Shown here: positions 24,301 through 32,477 of the stretch, piece by piece | How positions within the stretch are numbered: the first letter of the stretch is position 1 | How the letters are laid out: the number at the start of each line of letters is the position of its first letter | From: an uncultured Pseudomonadota bacterium | GTDB lineage: Bacteria > Pseudomonadota > Gammaproteobacteria > Steroidobacterales > Steroidobacteraceae | Direction of reading: 5' to 3' | NCBI GenBank assembly: GCA_902826575.1 | Contig: CADEFJ010000009.1 | Location: 1 to 53,659 of the forward strand | DNA: 53,659 nucleotides | Made by a program: the position numbers and the translations under genes | The notes under the pieces: model-generated | What the model was told of the DNA's origin: nothing | Seen by the model: only the letters and a program-made list of their open reading frames with translations | The model's database searches: none

Positions 24301-25733
24301 TGCCGCCAGCCGTTGCGGACAAAGTCGCACTCGCGGGCTTCCGTCGCATCCTCGGCGACGACGCGGTGCTGGTTGACCGCGGGGCCACCGCCCCTTACCT
24401 GGTCGATCAACGCCGGCTCTACGAAGGCAAGGCCCTCGCCGTGCTGCGCCCCTCCACGGTCGAGCAGGTCTCCCAGCTGCTCGCCTTCTGCCATGGCACG
24501 CGCATCGGCGTCGTCCCCCAGGGCGGCAATACCGGCTATTGCGGCGGCGCCACGCCGGATGACAGCGGCCTGCAGGTCGTGCTGTCGCTCGGGCGCATGG
24601 ACCGCGTGCGCTCCATCGATCCCGTGAATTACTCGATGGTCGCGGAAGCCGGCTGCATCCTCGCCAACCTGCAGCAGGCCGCGCTGCAAGTCGACCGTTA
24701 CTTCCCGCTGAGCCTCGGCTCGGAGGGCAGCTGCCAGATCGGCGGCAACCTTTCGACCAATGCAGGCGGCCTCAATGTCGTGCGCTACGGGATGGCGCGC
24801 GATCAGCTGCTCGGGCTCGAAGTCGTTCTCGCCGACGGCCGCGTACTGTCGACGCTCGGCGAACTGCGCAAGGACAACACCGGCTACGACCTGAAGTCGC
24901 TGTTCGTCGGCGCCGAGGGCACGCTGGGCGTGATCAGCGCCGCGAGCCTCAAGCTCGCGCCGCGACCGCGTGCGCAGGCCACGGCTTTCGTCGCGGTGCG
25001 CAACGTCGCGGCGGCGGTCGACCTGCTCAACCTGCTGCGCGAGACGAGCGGCGATCGGGTCAGCTCCTTCGAGCTGATCCCGAATATCGCGATCGAGCTG
25101 ACCACGCGCCACATCGCGGGCGTGGTGCAACCGCTCGCCGGCGAATACGCCTGGTGCGTGCTGTGCGAACTGACCTCGTCGCGCGCGGCCGACGATCTCG
25201 ACGCGATGCTGGAAAGCGCGCTAAGCGATGCGATGGACGGCGGCCTGCTCGAGGATGCCGCGCTCGCACAGAACGAGCGTCAGCGCGCCGCCTTCTGGCG
25301 CCTGCGCGAATCGATACCGGCGGCGCAGCGCCTCGAGGGTCCGAGCCTCAAGCACGACGTGGCACTGCCGATCGGCGCCCTGCCCCGCTTCGTCGCCCAG
25401 GCCTCCGAGTGGATAGCCGCGCACTTCCCGCAAGCGGTGCTGGTCGCCTACGGGCACGTCGGCGACGGCAACCTGCATTTCAATGTCAACGCGCGCCGCG
25501 GCGCGGACCCGGTGGCGTTCGTCGCATCCGCCGACGCGCTGCGCCACCACGTACACGACCTCGTCAACTCGCTGGGCGGCAGCATCAGCGCCGAGCACGG
25601 CATCGGACGCCTGAAGGTCGATGAGCTCGAGCGCTACGCGCCGGCCCTCGAACTCGAGTTGATGCGCTCGATCAAGAGTGCCCTCGATCCCAACGGCATC
25701 ATGAATCCGGGCAAAGTACTGAAAGCCATATGA
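24300..25733 (+). CDS. FAD-linked D-2-hydroxyacid dehydrogenase (D-2-hydroxyglutarate type)
   Basis: A 477-residue flavoprotein of the PCMH/VAO superfamily, closest in layout to D-2-hydroxyglutarate dehydrogenase and GlcD/Dld-type D-lactate dehydrogenases. FAD-binding half: VVPQGGNTGYCGGATPD, LGSEGSCQIGGNLSTNAGGLNVVRYG, KDNTGYDLKSLFVGAEGTLGVI. C-terminal half: the metal/substrate block AYGHVGDGNLHFN and SISAEHGIGRLK. Oxidises a D-2-hydroxyacid and passes electrons to an acceptor such as ETF or quinone. The substrate is not fixed by sequence alone. Start ATG 24300. Its stop overlaps the MFS start by 4 bases; that transporter may import the hydroxyacid. Confidence 0.88.
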   Translation: MPPAVADKVALAGFRRILGDDAVLVDRGATAPYLVDQRRLYEGKALAVLRPSTVEQVSQLLAFCHGTRIGVVPQGGNTGYCGGATPDDSGLQVVLSLGRMDRVRSIDPVNYSMVAEAGCILANLQQAALQVDRYFPLSLGSEGSCQIGGNLSTNAGGLNVVRYGMARDQLLGLEVVLADGRVLSTLGELRKDNTGYDLKSLFVGAEGTLGVISAASLKLAPRPRAQATAFVAVRNVAAAVDLLNLLRETSGDRVSSFELIPNIAIELTTRHIAGVVQPLAGEYAWCVLCELTSSRAADDLDAMLESALSDAMDGGLLEDAALAQNERQRAAFWRLRESIPAAQRLEGPSLKHDVALPIGALPRFVAQASEWIAAHFPQAVLVAYGHVGDGNLHFNVNARRGADPVAFVASADALRHHVHDLVNSLGGSISAEHGIGRLKVDELERYAPALELELMRSIKSALDPNGIMNPGKVLKAI

Positions 25734-27073
25734 CACAGACCGAACAGGGCTGGCCACGTTCCACCGTCGCCTGGTACATGGTGGGCGTCATGATGGTCGC
25801 CTACATCCTGTCGTTCATCGACAGGGTGATCCTCGGGTTGCTCGTCGGGCCGATCCGTGCCGACCTCGGCATCAGCGACACGCAGATGTCGCTGCTGTAC
25901 GGGTTCGTGTTCGCGATCTTCTACACGCTGATCGGCGTGCCGATCGCCTGGGCCATCGACCGCTACAACCGGCGCAACATCATCGCGGCGAGCGTGGCGC
26001 TGTGGAGCCTGATGACGATCCTCTGCGGCGTCGCGCGCAATTTCACCCAGCTGGCGTTCGCCCGCATCGGCGTCGCAATCGGCGAGGCCGCGCTGTCGCC
26101 TGGTGCGTATTCGATGGTGGGCGACAGCTTTCCCGAGAAACGCCTCGGGCGCGCACTGTCGGTGTTCATGTTCGGGCTGCCTGTGGGCGTCGGCCTCGCG
26201 CTGATCATCGGCGGCTTCGTCATCAGGGCGGTCTCGGGCTCACCCGAGTACGAGCTGCCGTTCATCGGCACGATACGCGCGTGGCAGCTCGTGTTCTTCA
26301 TAGTGGGCCTGCCGGGCCTGCTGCTCGCCTTGTGGATACTGACCATCCGCGAGCCCGTACGCCGCATGCGCCCCGGAGAGATGGAGAATATCTCGATCCC
26401 GGCCACGGTCGCCTACATGGCACGGCGCTGGCGCGTTTACGGGGCGATGATCCTCGGCTTCGCCCTCCTCGGGATGGTGATGAATGTCTACCAGATCTGG
26501 GGCGTGCAGTTTTTCGTGCGCGTGCACGACCTGCCGATCTCCGCGGCCGGCCTTCGTCTCGGCATTGCCATCGGCGTGTTCGGAACCGCCGGCATCCTGA
26601 TGGGCGGCTGGCTCACCGATCGCTGGCGCGCGGCGGGCCACACCGACGCGGGAATCCTCGTCGGGCTCACCGCCGGCGTCGTGCTTGCACCGCTCGCCGT
26701 CTGGTGCATGCTCGCCGGCAACCTCATCGTATCGACCTTGCTGCTGGTGCCGATCGGCTTCTTCACGAGCTTTCCGTTCGGTGCCGGCGCCGCGGCGCTG
26801 GTCGTACTGACCCCGCCGCGCATGCGCGCGCAGGCATCGGCCATCTATCTGCTGATCGTGAACCTGATCGGCCTCGGCCTCGCGCCCTTCATCACGGCAC
26901 TCATCACCGACCGCTGGTACGGCGACGACCTGGCGGTCGGCAAGTCCGTGGCCTGGGTGACGGGCGCGGCCGCGCTCATCGCGAGCGTACTGATGATGAT
27001 CACGAGACCGCTGTTCCGCGCCGAAGTGGCAGCGGTCGCCACGGCCGATCGGCAGGCCGGCAGGAGCCGCTGA
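25730..27073 (+). CDS. Spinster-type MFS transporter
   Basis: A 447-residue inner-membrane transporter with about 12 hydrophobic helices. The opening YILSFIDRVILGLLVGPIRADLGISDTQMSLLYGF and GVPIAWAIDRYNRRN are typical of the spinster/Spns-like MFS branch, as is GEAALSPGAYSMVGDSFP. The second half starts near WRVYGAMILGFALLGMV. Homologues move lysolipids, sugars or aromatic acids, so no substrate is assigned. It overlaps the upstream dehydrogenase by ATGA, and the next gene starts at the base after its stop, indicating one operon for the four genes 24300-28491. Confidence 0.88.
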   Translation: MTQTEQGWPRSTVAWYMVGVMMVAYILSFIDRVILGLLVGPIRADLGISDTQMSLLYGFVFAIFYTLIGVPIAWAIDRYNRRNIIAASVALWSLMTILCGVARNFTQLAFARIGVAIGEAALSPGAYSMVGDSFPEKRLGRALSVFMFGLPVGVGLALIIGGFVIRAVSGSPEYELPFIGTIRAWQLVFFIVGLPGLLLALWILTIREPVRRMRPGEMENISIPATVAYMARRWRVYGAMILGFALLGMVMNVYQIWGVQFFVRVHDLPISAAGLRLGIAIGVFGTAGILMGGWLTDRWRAAGHTDAGILVGLTAGVVLAPLAVWCMLAGNLIVSTLLLVPIGFFTSFPFGAGAAALVVLTPPRMRAQASAIYLLIVNLIGLGLAPFITALITDRWYGDDLAVGKSVAWVTGAAALIASVLMMITRPLFRAEVAAVATADRQAGRSR

Positions 27074-28033
27074 ATGGTCGCCTCCGCACGCTGTGTCGCC
27101 CTTGCCGGCGCGCTGCTGGTACTCGCCGGCTGCAGCCGCCAGGCCGGGCCACCGCAGGCACCGCCAGCCGATTCCGCTGCCCCCGCCGCGCAGCGCGCAC
27201 CGATCGCGGACGGCGCGCCACGCACCGTCCTCGCGCCCGATGGTGTGCATATCGACTACCGCGTATTCGGCACGGGGGAGCCGCTGGTCGTGCTGATCCA
27301 TGGCTGGTCCGCGGATGCGAACTACTGGCGCGCGCAGATCGCCGACCTGTTGCAGTCGTACACCGTCGTGGCCGTCAATCTCGCCGGCCACGGCGCATCG
27401 GGCCGCAATCGCAGCCACTGGAGCATCGAGGCCTTCGGCGGTGATGTCGTGGCCGTGCTGGACACCATGCCGGAGGGTCCTGTCGTGCTGGTCGGGCACG
27501 GGATGGGTGGCGCCGTGGCGCTCGAAGCCGCGCGGCGCGTGCCACGCGTGATCGGCATCGTCGGCGTCGAGGCCTTCGACGACATCGGCGCTCCTTCCCG
27601 GCCTGAAGCGATCGCCGCTGCCGCGACACGCATCGCGCGCCTGCGCGAGGACTATATCGGTACGGTCCGCGAACTCGTGTCGCAACAGTACTTCACCCCG
27701 CATGGCGATCCGGCCTTTGCGCGCAGCATCGCCGACGACTTTGCGCTCGCGCCCCCCGAAGTGGCCATCGCCTCGTTGATCGCGCTCGACAACTACGACT
27801 ACGGTCCGGCGCTGGCCGAACTGCGGGTACCACTGGTCGCGATCCTGTCCGACCTGCGCGGCGCGCCCGATGTCGAGCGGATCCGCCGGTTGGTTGCGGG
27901 TTTTCGCGGCCAGGTCATGCCCGGCCGCGGACATTTCCTGATGATGGAGGACCCGCCACGGTTCAATGCCCTGCTGCGCAAGGAGATCGCCGGGTTCGTG
28001 GCTGAGACGGCCGGTGCCGACGACCCGCGATGA
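27074..28033 (+). CDS. Alpha/beta-hydrolase lipoprotein lacking the nucleophile serine
   Basis: A 319-residue lipoprotein: signal peptide with LAGC (Cys20), a Pro/Ala-rich spacer to about 50, then an alpha/beta-hydrolase fold (VVLIHGWSADANYWRAQI oxyanion region, VAVNLAGHGASG). The nucleophile elbow reads GHGMGG (141-146) instead of GHSMGG: Gly143 (codon GGG) replaces Ser. The C-terminal His remains in GRGHFLMMEDPP and an Asp lies in ILSDLRGAPD. Hydrolysis by the standard triad is therefore not expected; a binding role or unusual chemistry is possible. ATG follows the MFS stop directly; its own stop overlaps the DUF4112 gene. Confidence 0.82.
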   Translation: MVASARCVALAGALLVLAGCSRQAGPPQAPPADSAAPAAQRAPIADGAPRTVLAPDGVHIDYRVFGTGEPLVVLIHGWSADANYWRAQIADLLQSYTVVAVNLAGHGASGRNRSHWSIEAFGGDVVAVLDTMPEGPVVLVGHGMGGAVALEAARRVPRVIGIVGVEAFDDIGAPSRPEAIAAAATRIARLREDYIGTVRELVSQQYFTPHGDPAFARSIADDFALAPPEVAIASLIALDNYDYGPALAELRVPLVAILSDLRGAPDVERIRRLVAGFRGQVMPGRGHFLMMEDPPRFNALLRKEIAGFVAETAGADDPR

Positions 28034-28491
28034 CGGGCGAGGAACACTACGCGCGCTACCAGCAGTTCAGTGTCCTGCTGGACCAGGCCTTCCGCGTGCC
28101 GGGCACGCGCTGGCGGTTCGGCTTCGATGCGCTGATGGGCCTCGTGCCGGGCATCGGCGACTTCGTCGGCGGACTGTTCGGCGCGTACGGCGTGTTGGTG
28201 GCGCGCCGCATGGGTGCCCCGCTCGTACTGCAGGTGAGGATGCTGGCGAACGTGCTGCTCGACTCGACGATCGGCGCAGTGCCACTCGCAGGCGACCTGT
28301 TCGATTTCGCCTTCAAGATGCACCAGCGCAACTTCGCGCTGCTCGAGAGCTGGCGGCGCGATCCACACCGCGTGGTGCGCCACACGCGGCTGATGCTGTT
28401 CGTCATCCCTCTCGCAATCGTGCTGATCGCGAGCGTGTCGCTGGTGCTCGCCATCGCGGGGATCGTTGCCCTCGCGCGCTGGCTCACCTGA
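28030..28491 (+). CDS. DUF4112 membrane protein
   Basis: A 153-residue membrane protein of the DUF4112 family, with the characteristic block FGFDALMGLVPGIGDFVGGLFGAYG, ML[AN]NVLLDSTIGAVPLAGDLFDFAFKMHQRN and a C-terminal hydrophobic helix (LMLFVIPLAIVLIASVSLVLAIAGIVAL). Function is unknown across the family. Its ATG overlaps the preceding hydrolase stop by 4 bases; it ends the operon 11 bases from the convergent cytochrome c gene. Confidence 0.85.
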   Translation: MTGEEHYARYQQFSVLLDQAFRVPGTRWRFGFDALMGLVPGIGDFVGGLFGAYGVLVARRMGAPLVLQVRMLANVLLDSTIGAVPLAGDLFDFAFKMHQRNFALLESWRRDPHRVVRHTRLMLFVIPLAIVLIASVSLVLAIAGIVALARWLT

Positions 28492-28502
28492 GGCGGCGAG
28501 CC

Positions 28503-28919
28503 CTACTTGCCGGCGACAGCCTTCGCGGGAGCGGTTTGCACGGTCAGCCAGGCAATCAGCGCCGCGCGATCCTCGGCCTTCGGCATGCCGGCGAAGGCCA
28601 TCGTATTGCCGGGTACGAGCGCACCGGGGCGCAGCAGCCACTTGTCGAGGGTCGCCGCGTCCCAGGTCAGGTTCGCCTTCTTCAGCGCAGGGGAATAGGC
28701 ATAACCCGGCGCCGTGGCAGCCTTGCGGCCCAGTACGCCACCCAGGTTCGGGCCGAGTACCGCGGGAGCGCCTGCCTTCAACTGGTGACAGGCCTGGCAC
28801 TGCATGAAGAGGACCTTGCCGCGCTTCATCTGCGCCTCGGTCGGCGCGGCATCGGCCGCCAGCGCTTGCGCTGACAGCAGCACGGCCAGGGTCAGGGTGG
28901 ACAGGAAAACGCGCAGCAT
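28503..28919 (-). CDS. Class I cytochrome c
   Basis: A 138-residue periplasmic electron carrier. Signal peptide 1-21 (MLRVFLSTLTLAVLLSAQALA), haem site CQACH, LGPNLGGVLGRKAATAPGYAYSPALK of the cytochrome c2/c550 type, and axial Met in FAGMPKAEDRAALIAWL. A TTG at 28925 could start two codons earlier, but ATG 28919 has GAGAGG 7 bases upstream. A TAAGAT about 40 bases upstream on the minus strand might be its -10. Its partner oxidase or dehydrogenase is not in the window; the molybdenum hydroxylase at 32010 is one candidate donor. Confidence 0.93.
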   Translation of the reverse strand: MLRVFLSTLTLAVLLSAQALAADAAPTEAQMKRGKVLFMQCQACHQLKAGAPAVLGPNLGGVLGRKAATAPGYAYSPALKKANLTWDAATLDKWLLRPGALVPGNTMAFAGMPKAEDRAALIAWLTVQTAPAKAVAGK

Positions 28920-28991
28920 CGGCAATCCTCTCGACAGGGTCTGCGCACAATCTTACCGTGCCAGCCTGAACGGCCGATTAAGCAGTTTCCG

Positions 28992-29972
28992 CTAGCCGGT
29001 AACCGCAGGCCGGTCGGGCGCAATCGCCGCGCAGCGCAAGTTGATCCACCCGAGGCCCAGCGTGATCGAATCTGCATCGATGCGGGTCCACGCTGCGGCC
29101 AGCGGTTCAGGACCACCGGCCTCATTGAGCATCAGGATCAGCGCATCCCGCCCGTCCGCGAACGGCCAGTCCTCGGCGTGCAACTCGACTTCGAGTTCGC
29201 GCCCGTCAGGCGTGCGGATGCGTGCCCGGCCGCCCTGGTCATGCAGGTCGACGCTCGGCAGCTCGCGCAGTTGCGCCTTGCGTCCCGTCGGCGACCAGCG
29301 CACGCGGCAGGTGAACAGCCTCGCCTGGTAGAGCGGGAACCAGGTGAAACCCGCGATCTCGTCTTCGAGTTCGTTGCCGGCGACGCGGTAGCGCCGCTTT
29401 CGATACCAGTACAGGTCCTCGCCGACCAGCAGCCGGTAGTCGATGTAGCGCGCCTCGCCGGCACCATCATCACGACAGGCATTGCCCTCTGTGCCGCCGA
29501 CGAACTGCGTGACCTCCCGGCGCAACACCAGGTCGCAGCCGGCAATCGCCTCGAGGTCATCGAGGCGCAGGCCTGCAATCCGCCGCGGTGAGCGGTGCAG
29601 GTGCCGAACCGCCAGTGGATCGCGCAGTGTGTACTGGCGCACGCGCACGCCGCCACCCGGATTCGGCGCAAGTCGCAGCAGCAACTGCCGGCGCAGTCGC
29701 TCGGGCTCATCGTGCAGGAACTCCTCCGTGTAGAGCACGTGCTCGCCGAGCCATGGCACCGCGACGCGCGCGACTATCGTGCGCACACGCAGCTCGGAGC
29801 CTTCGGCCCGCGCGGCATCGCCTGCACGGCCGAAGACGAGCTGTTCCGAAGTGTCGTAGATGCCTGGCCACCAGCTCGCCAGCACCGCGACATCATCGGT
29901 ATCGGCGGCCCGGGCAATCTGGAGTGCACTGACCGCAATCGCCACGCAAGCGAGGGGTCGCAGTGCGTTCAT
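28992..29972 (-). CDS. CpcT/CpeT-like exported protein
   Basis: A 326-residue protein with a signal peptide (MNALRPLACVAIAVSALQIARA). The mature part carries the pattern of the CpcT/CpeT family (DUF1001): LASWWPGIYDTSEQ, VLYTEEF, RQYTLRDP, then GCDLVLRREVTQFVGGTEGNACRDDGAG and a C-terminal YWYRKRRYRVAG block. In cyanobacteria CpcT attaches phycocyanobilin to a phycobiliprotein, but non-photosynthetic bacteria also hold exported relatives of unknown role, and no phycobiliprotein is here. Its start overlaps the tesB stop (ATGA). The assignment is by pattern, so the ligand is open. Confidence 0.65.
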   Translation of the reverse strand: MNALRPLACVAIAVSALQIARAADTDDVAVLASWWPGIYDTSEQLVFGRAGDAARAEGSELRVRTIVARVAVPWLGEHVLYTEEFLHDEPERLRRQLLLRLAPNPGGGVRVRQYTLRDPLAVRHLHRSPRRIAGLRLDDLEAIAGCDLVLRREVTQFVGGTEGNACRDDGAGEARYIDYRLLVGEDLYWYRKRRYRVAGNELEDEIAGFTWFPLYQARLFTCRVRWSPTGRKAQLRELPSVDLHDQGGRARIRTPDGRELEVELHAEDWPFADGRDALILMLNEAGGPEPLAAAWTRIDADSITLGLGWINLRCAAIAPDRPAVTG

Positions 29973-30835
29973 TCCTTCGGCTTTGCTATCCGGATCAGGC
30001 CCTCTTGCGCAATGCTCGCGATCAGCCGCCCATCGCGACTGTGCAGCGTACCGCGCGTGAAGCCGCGTGCGCCCGAGGCACTGGGGCTGTCCATCGAGTA
30101 CAGCAGCCAGTCATCGACGCGCGGGGGCCGGTGGAACCACATGGCGTGATCGATGCTCGCCATGATCAGGTCGCCAGACAGGTACGACGCCCCGTGCGGC
30201 CGCACCGAAGTCGTGAGCAGGTTGTAGTCCGAAACATAGGCGAGCAGGCAGCGGTGCAGCCGCTCGTCGTCAGGCAACCGCCCGACGGCGCGCAGCCAGA
30301 CGTGCTGGGTCGGCGCCATCTGACGCGGTCGCAGGTAATCGAAAGGCTCGACCGTGCGGAACTCGAACGGGCGCTGCTTCTCGAACATGCGACGCAGCTT
30401 CTCGGGCAGTTGCTCGATCACGCCGGGCGGCGGCGTACCGTTGTCCGTCAGCTGCTCGGGCGGCGGCACATCCGGCATCGGCACCTGGTGCTCGAGGCCG
30501 GGCTCGCGCACCTGGAACGAGGCCGACATGTTGAAGATCTGCTCGCCGTGCTGGATCGCGACCACGCGTCGCGCATCGAAACTGTGGCCGTCACGCGCCC
30601 GATCGACGTGGTAGACGATCGGCGCATTGAAGTCGCCGCGGCGCAGGAAATAAGCGTGCAGCGAATGCACGTCGTGCGACTCGACGGTGGAATAGGCGGC
30701 CATCAGCGCCTGGCCGAGCACCTGCCCGCCGAACACCTGGGGAGCCCCGATGTCACGGCTCGCACCGCGGAACAGGTTCACCTCGATGCGTTCGAGTTCG
30801 AATTCCCGCAACAGGTCGGCCACGCGCGGGTCCAT
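29969..30835 (-). CDS. tesB: Acyl-CoA thioesterase II
   Basis: Cytosolic thioesterase cleaving medium/long acyl-CoA. 288 residues, the family size, with the double hot-dog fold: VFGGQVLGQALMAAYSTV in the first half, then the catalytic Asp in MASIDHAMWFHRP, the Ser/Thr region DSPSASGARGFTRG and the catalytic Gln in IASIAQEGLIRI near the end, matching the Asp-Thr/Ser-Gln network of E. coli TesB. It sits 5 bases after the ferredoxin reductase gene and overlaps the CpcT-like gene, so all three are one minus-strand operon. Confidence 0.95.
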   Translation of the reverse strand: MDPRVADLLREFELERIEVNLFRGASRDIGAPQVFGGQVLGQALMAAYSTVESHDVHSLHAYFLRRGDFNAPIVYHVDRARDGHSFDARRVVAIQHGEQIFNMSASFQVREPGLEHQVPMPDVPPPEQLTDNGTPPPGVIEQLPEKLRRMFEKQRPFEFRTVEPFDYLRPRQMAPTQHVWLRAVGRLPDDERLHRCLLAYVSDYNLLTTSVRPHGASYLSGDLIMASIDHAMWFHRPPRVDDWLLYSMDSPSASGARGFTRGTLHSRDGRLIASIAQEGLIRIAKPKE

Positions 30836-30840
30836 CGCGC

Positions 30841-31887
30841 TCAGCTTCCCGTGACGCCGAGGCGCTTCTGCAGCGCCGGGCTCGTCGTGGTGTACTGTAG
30901 GAACTGCTTCTTCGCCGGGAACAGGTGATGCTGGATCGCGAATGCCGCGAGCGCCGCCTCGTGGAAGCCCGACAGGATCAGCTTCTTCTTGCCGGGATAG
31001 GTATTGATGTCACCCACCGCGAAAATCCCGGGCACCGACGTCTGGAATTTTTCGGTGTCGACCTTGAGCGCTTTCTTCTCGAGCTCGAGCCCCCACTCCG
31101 CGATCGGGCCGAGCTTCGGGTGCAGACCGAAGAACGCGAACACGTGCTCCGCCTCGAGCGCGTGCACGGTGCCTTCGCGCGCCTTCACCTCGATGCCGCG
31201 CAGTCTGGCGGCGGCGGTGCCGGCGCCATCGACGAGCAACGATTGCGCGAGACCTTCGATGTGGCGCACCTTGCCTGCCGCCTCGAACTCGCGCATCCGC
31301 GCGACCGACGCAGGTGCCGCCCGGAACTCCGCGCGCCGATGCACCAGGGTCACGGAGGTACCCTTGCTCGCGAACTCGTTCACCCAGTCGAGCGCGGAAT
31401 CACCGCCACCGAAGATCGCGAGGCGCTTGCCGAGGAAGTCGGCCGCACTTCGCACCCGGTAGTGGATCTGCGTGCCCTCGAATTCCGCAGCGCCCTCCAC
31501 CCCGATATGGCGCGGCTGGAACGATCCCACGCCTGCGGCGATGACCACGGCGCCGGCATCGAAAGTGATACCCGCGGCGTTGCGCACGAGGAAGCGCCCG
31601 GAATCGAGTTGGCGCAGCTCCGAGACCTCGGATCCCAGGTGGAACTGCGGATGGAACGGCTGCGCCTGCTGCATCAGCCTGTCGATGAGCTCCTGGGCTC
31701 CGCACACCGGCAGCGCCGGGATGTCGTAAATCGGCTTGTCCGGATACAGCTCCGTGCACTGGCCGCCCGGTGTCGGCAGCGAATCGAGCACGTGGGCCGA
31801 AATGCCCAGCAGCCCCAGTTCGAAGACCTGGAACAGGCCGCAGGGACCTGCGCCGATGATGACGACTTCCGCAGTGATCGGGTTCAA
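30841..31887 (-). CDS. Ferredoxin/flavodoxin-NADP reductase, thioredoxin-reductase-like
   Basis: A 348-residue FAD enzyme of the Bacillus YumC / Chlorobium type ferredoxin-NADP reductase. FAD site [18 protein letters not shown], the flavin loop [25 protein letters not shown] site [16 protein letters not shown], and a C-terminal [26 protein letters not shown]. It lacks the CxxC of thioredoxin reductases. No ATG or GTG fits at the front; TTG 31887 has GGGGAG 6 bases before it and begins just before the FAD motif. A possible -10 TAGAAT lies at 31914-31919 on the minus strand. Probably supplies reduced ferredoxin; leads an operon with tesB. Confidence 0.9.
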   Translation of the reverse strand: MNPITAEVVIIGAGPCGLFQVFELGLLGISAHVLDSLPTPGGQCTELYPDKPIYDIPALPVCGAQELIDRLMQQAQPFHPQFHLGSEVSELRQLDSGRFLVRNAAGITFDAGAVVIAAGVGSFQPRHIGVEGAAEFEGTQIHYRVRSAADFLGKRLAIFGGGDSALDWVNEFASKGTSVTLVHRRAEFRAAPASVARMREFEAAGKVRHIEGLAQSLLVDGAGTAAARLRGIEVKAREGTVHALEAEHVFAFFGLHPKLGPIAEWGLELEKKALKVDTEKFQTSVPGIFAVGDINTYPGKKKLILSGFHEAALAAFAIQHHLFPAKKQFLQYTTTSPALQKRLGVTGS

Positions 31888-31968
31888 TCGAAACTCCCCA
31901 TGGACGAGGTGAAATTCTAGCAGTCCGGGGGCCCGGAGCCTCATTCGCCGGCAACGCCCCAAACGGAC

Positions 31969-31974
31969 TATATT
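31969..31974 (+). promoter_or_regulatory. Candidate -10 (TATATT) for the molybdenum hydroxylase operon
   Basis: TATATT lies 36 bases before the ATG at 32010, giving a leader of about 28 bases that includes GGGGAGA as ribosome binding site. It is divergent from the ferredoxin reductase gene; no strong -35 is seen. Confidence 0.42.
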
Positions 31975-32009
31975 GGGCGCAGGTCAGCGGCGCCCCGGGG
32001 AGAGTCTCC

Positions 32010-32477
32010 ATGCTCACGATCAACATCAATGGCTCTGATCGCTCAGTAGACGTTGATCCGGCCACGCCGTTGCTTTGGGTACTGCGCGACACGATCGGGC
32101 TCACCGGCACCAAGTTCGGCTGCGGCATGGCGCTGTGCGGCGCGTGTACCGTCCACCTCGACGGCCAGCCGGTCCGTGCGTGCGTCACGCCCGTGAGCGC
32201 GGTCGGCACCGCAAAGGTCACCACGATCGAAGGCCTTTCCGCCGATCGCAGCCACCCGGTGCAGAAGGCCTGGATCGAGCTCGACGTGCCCCAGTGCGGC
32301 TACTGCCAGTCCGGCCAGATCATGTCGGCGACCGCACTGCTCGCAGCGAATCCGCAACCCACCGATACGGACATCGACGCCGCCATGTCCGGCAACATCT
32401 GCCGCTGCGGCACCTACCAGCGCATTCGCGCGGCGATTCATCGCGCCGCCGAACTTGCGGCGAAGGAACAGTCATGA
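32010..32477 (+). CDS. iorA: Molybdenum hydroxylase [2Fe-2S] subunit (IorA-like)
   Basis: A 155-residue two-cluster iron-sulfur subunit of the xanthine-oxidase family, like isoquinoline 1-oxidoreductase alpha. The N-terminal ferredoxin fold has [21 protein letters not shown] with a further Cys in VRACVTPV; the C-terminal helical domain has [13 protein letters not shown] and [13 protein letters not shown]. All eight Cys are present. It moves electrons from the Mo site to an external acceptor. Strong ribosome binding site GGGGAGA. The stop overlaps the large-subunit start (ATGA). Confidence 0.93.
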   Translation: MLTININGSDRSVDVDPATPLLWVLRDTIGLTGTKFGCGMALCGACTVHLDGQPVRACVTPVSAVGTAKVTTIEGLSADRSHPVQKAWIELDVPQCGYCQSGQIMSATALLAANPQPTDTDIDAAMSGNICRCGTYQRIRAAIHRAAELAAKEQS

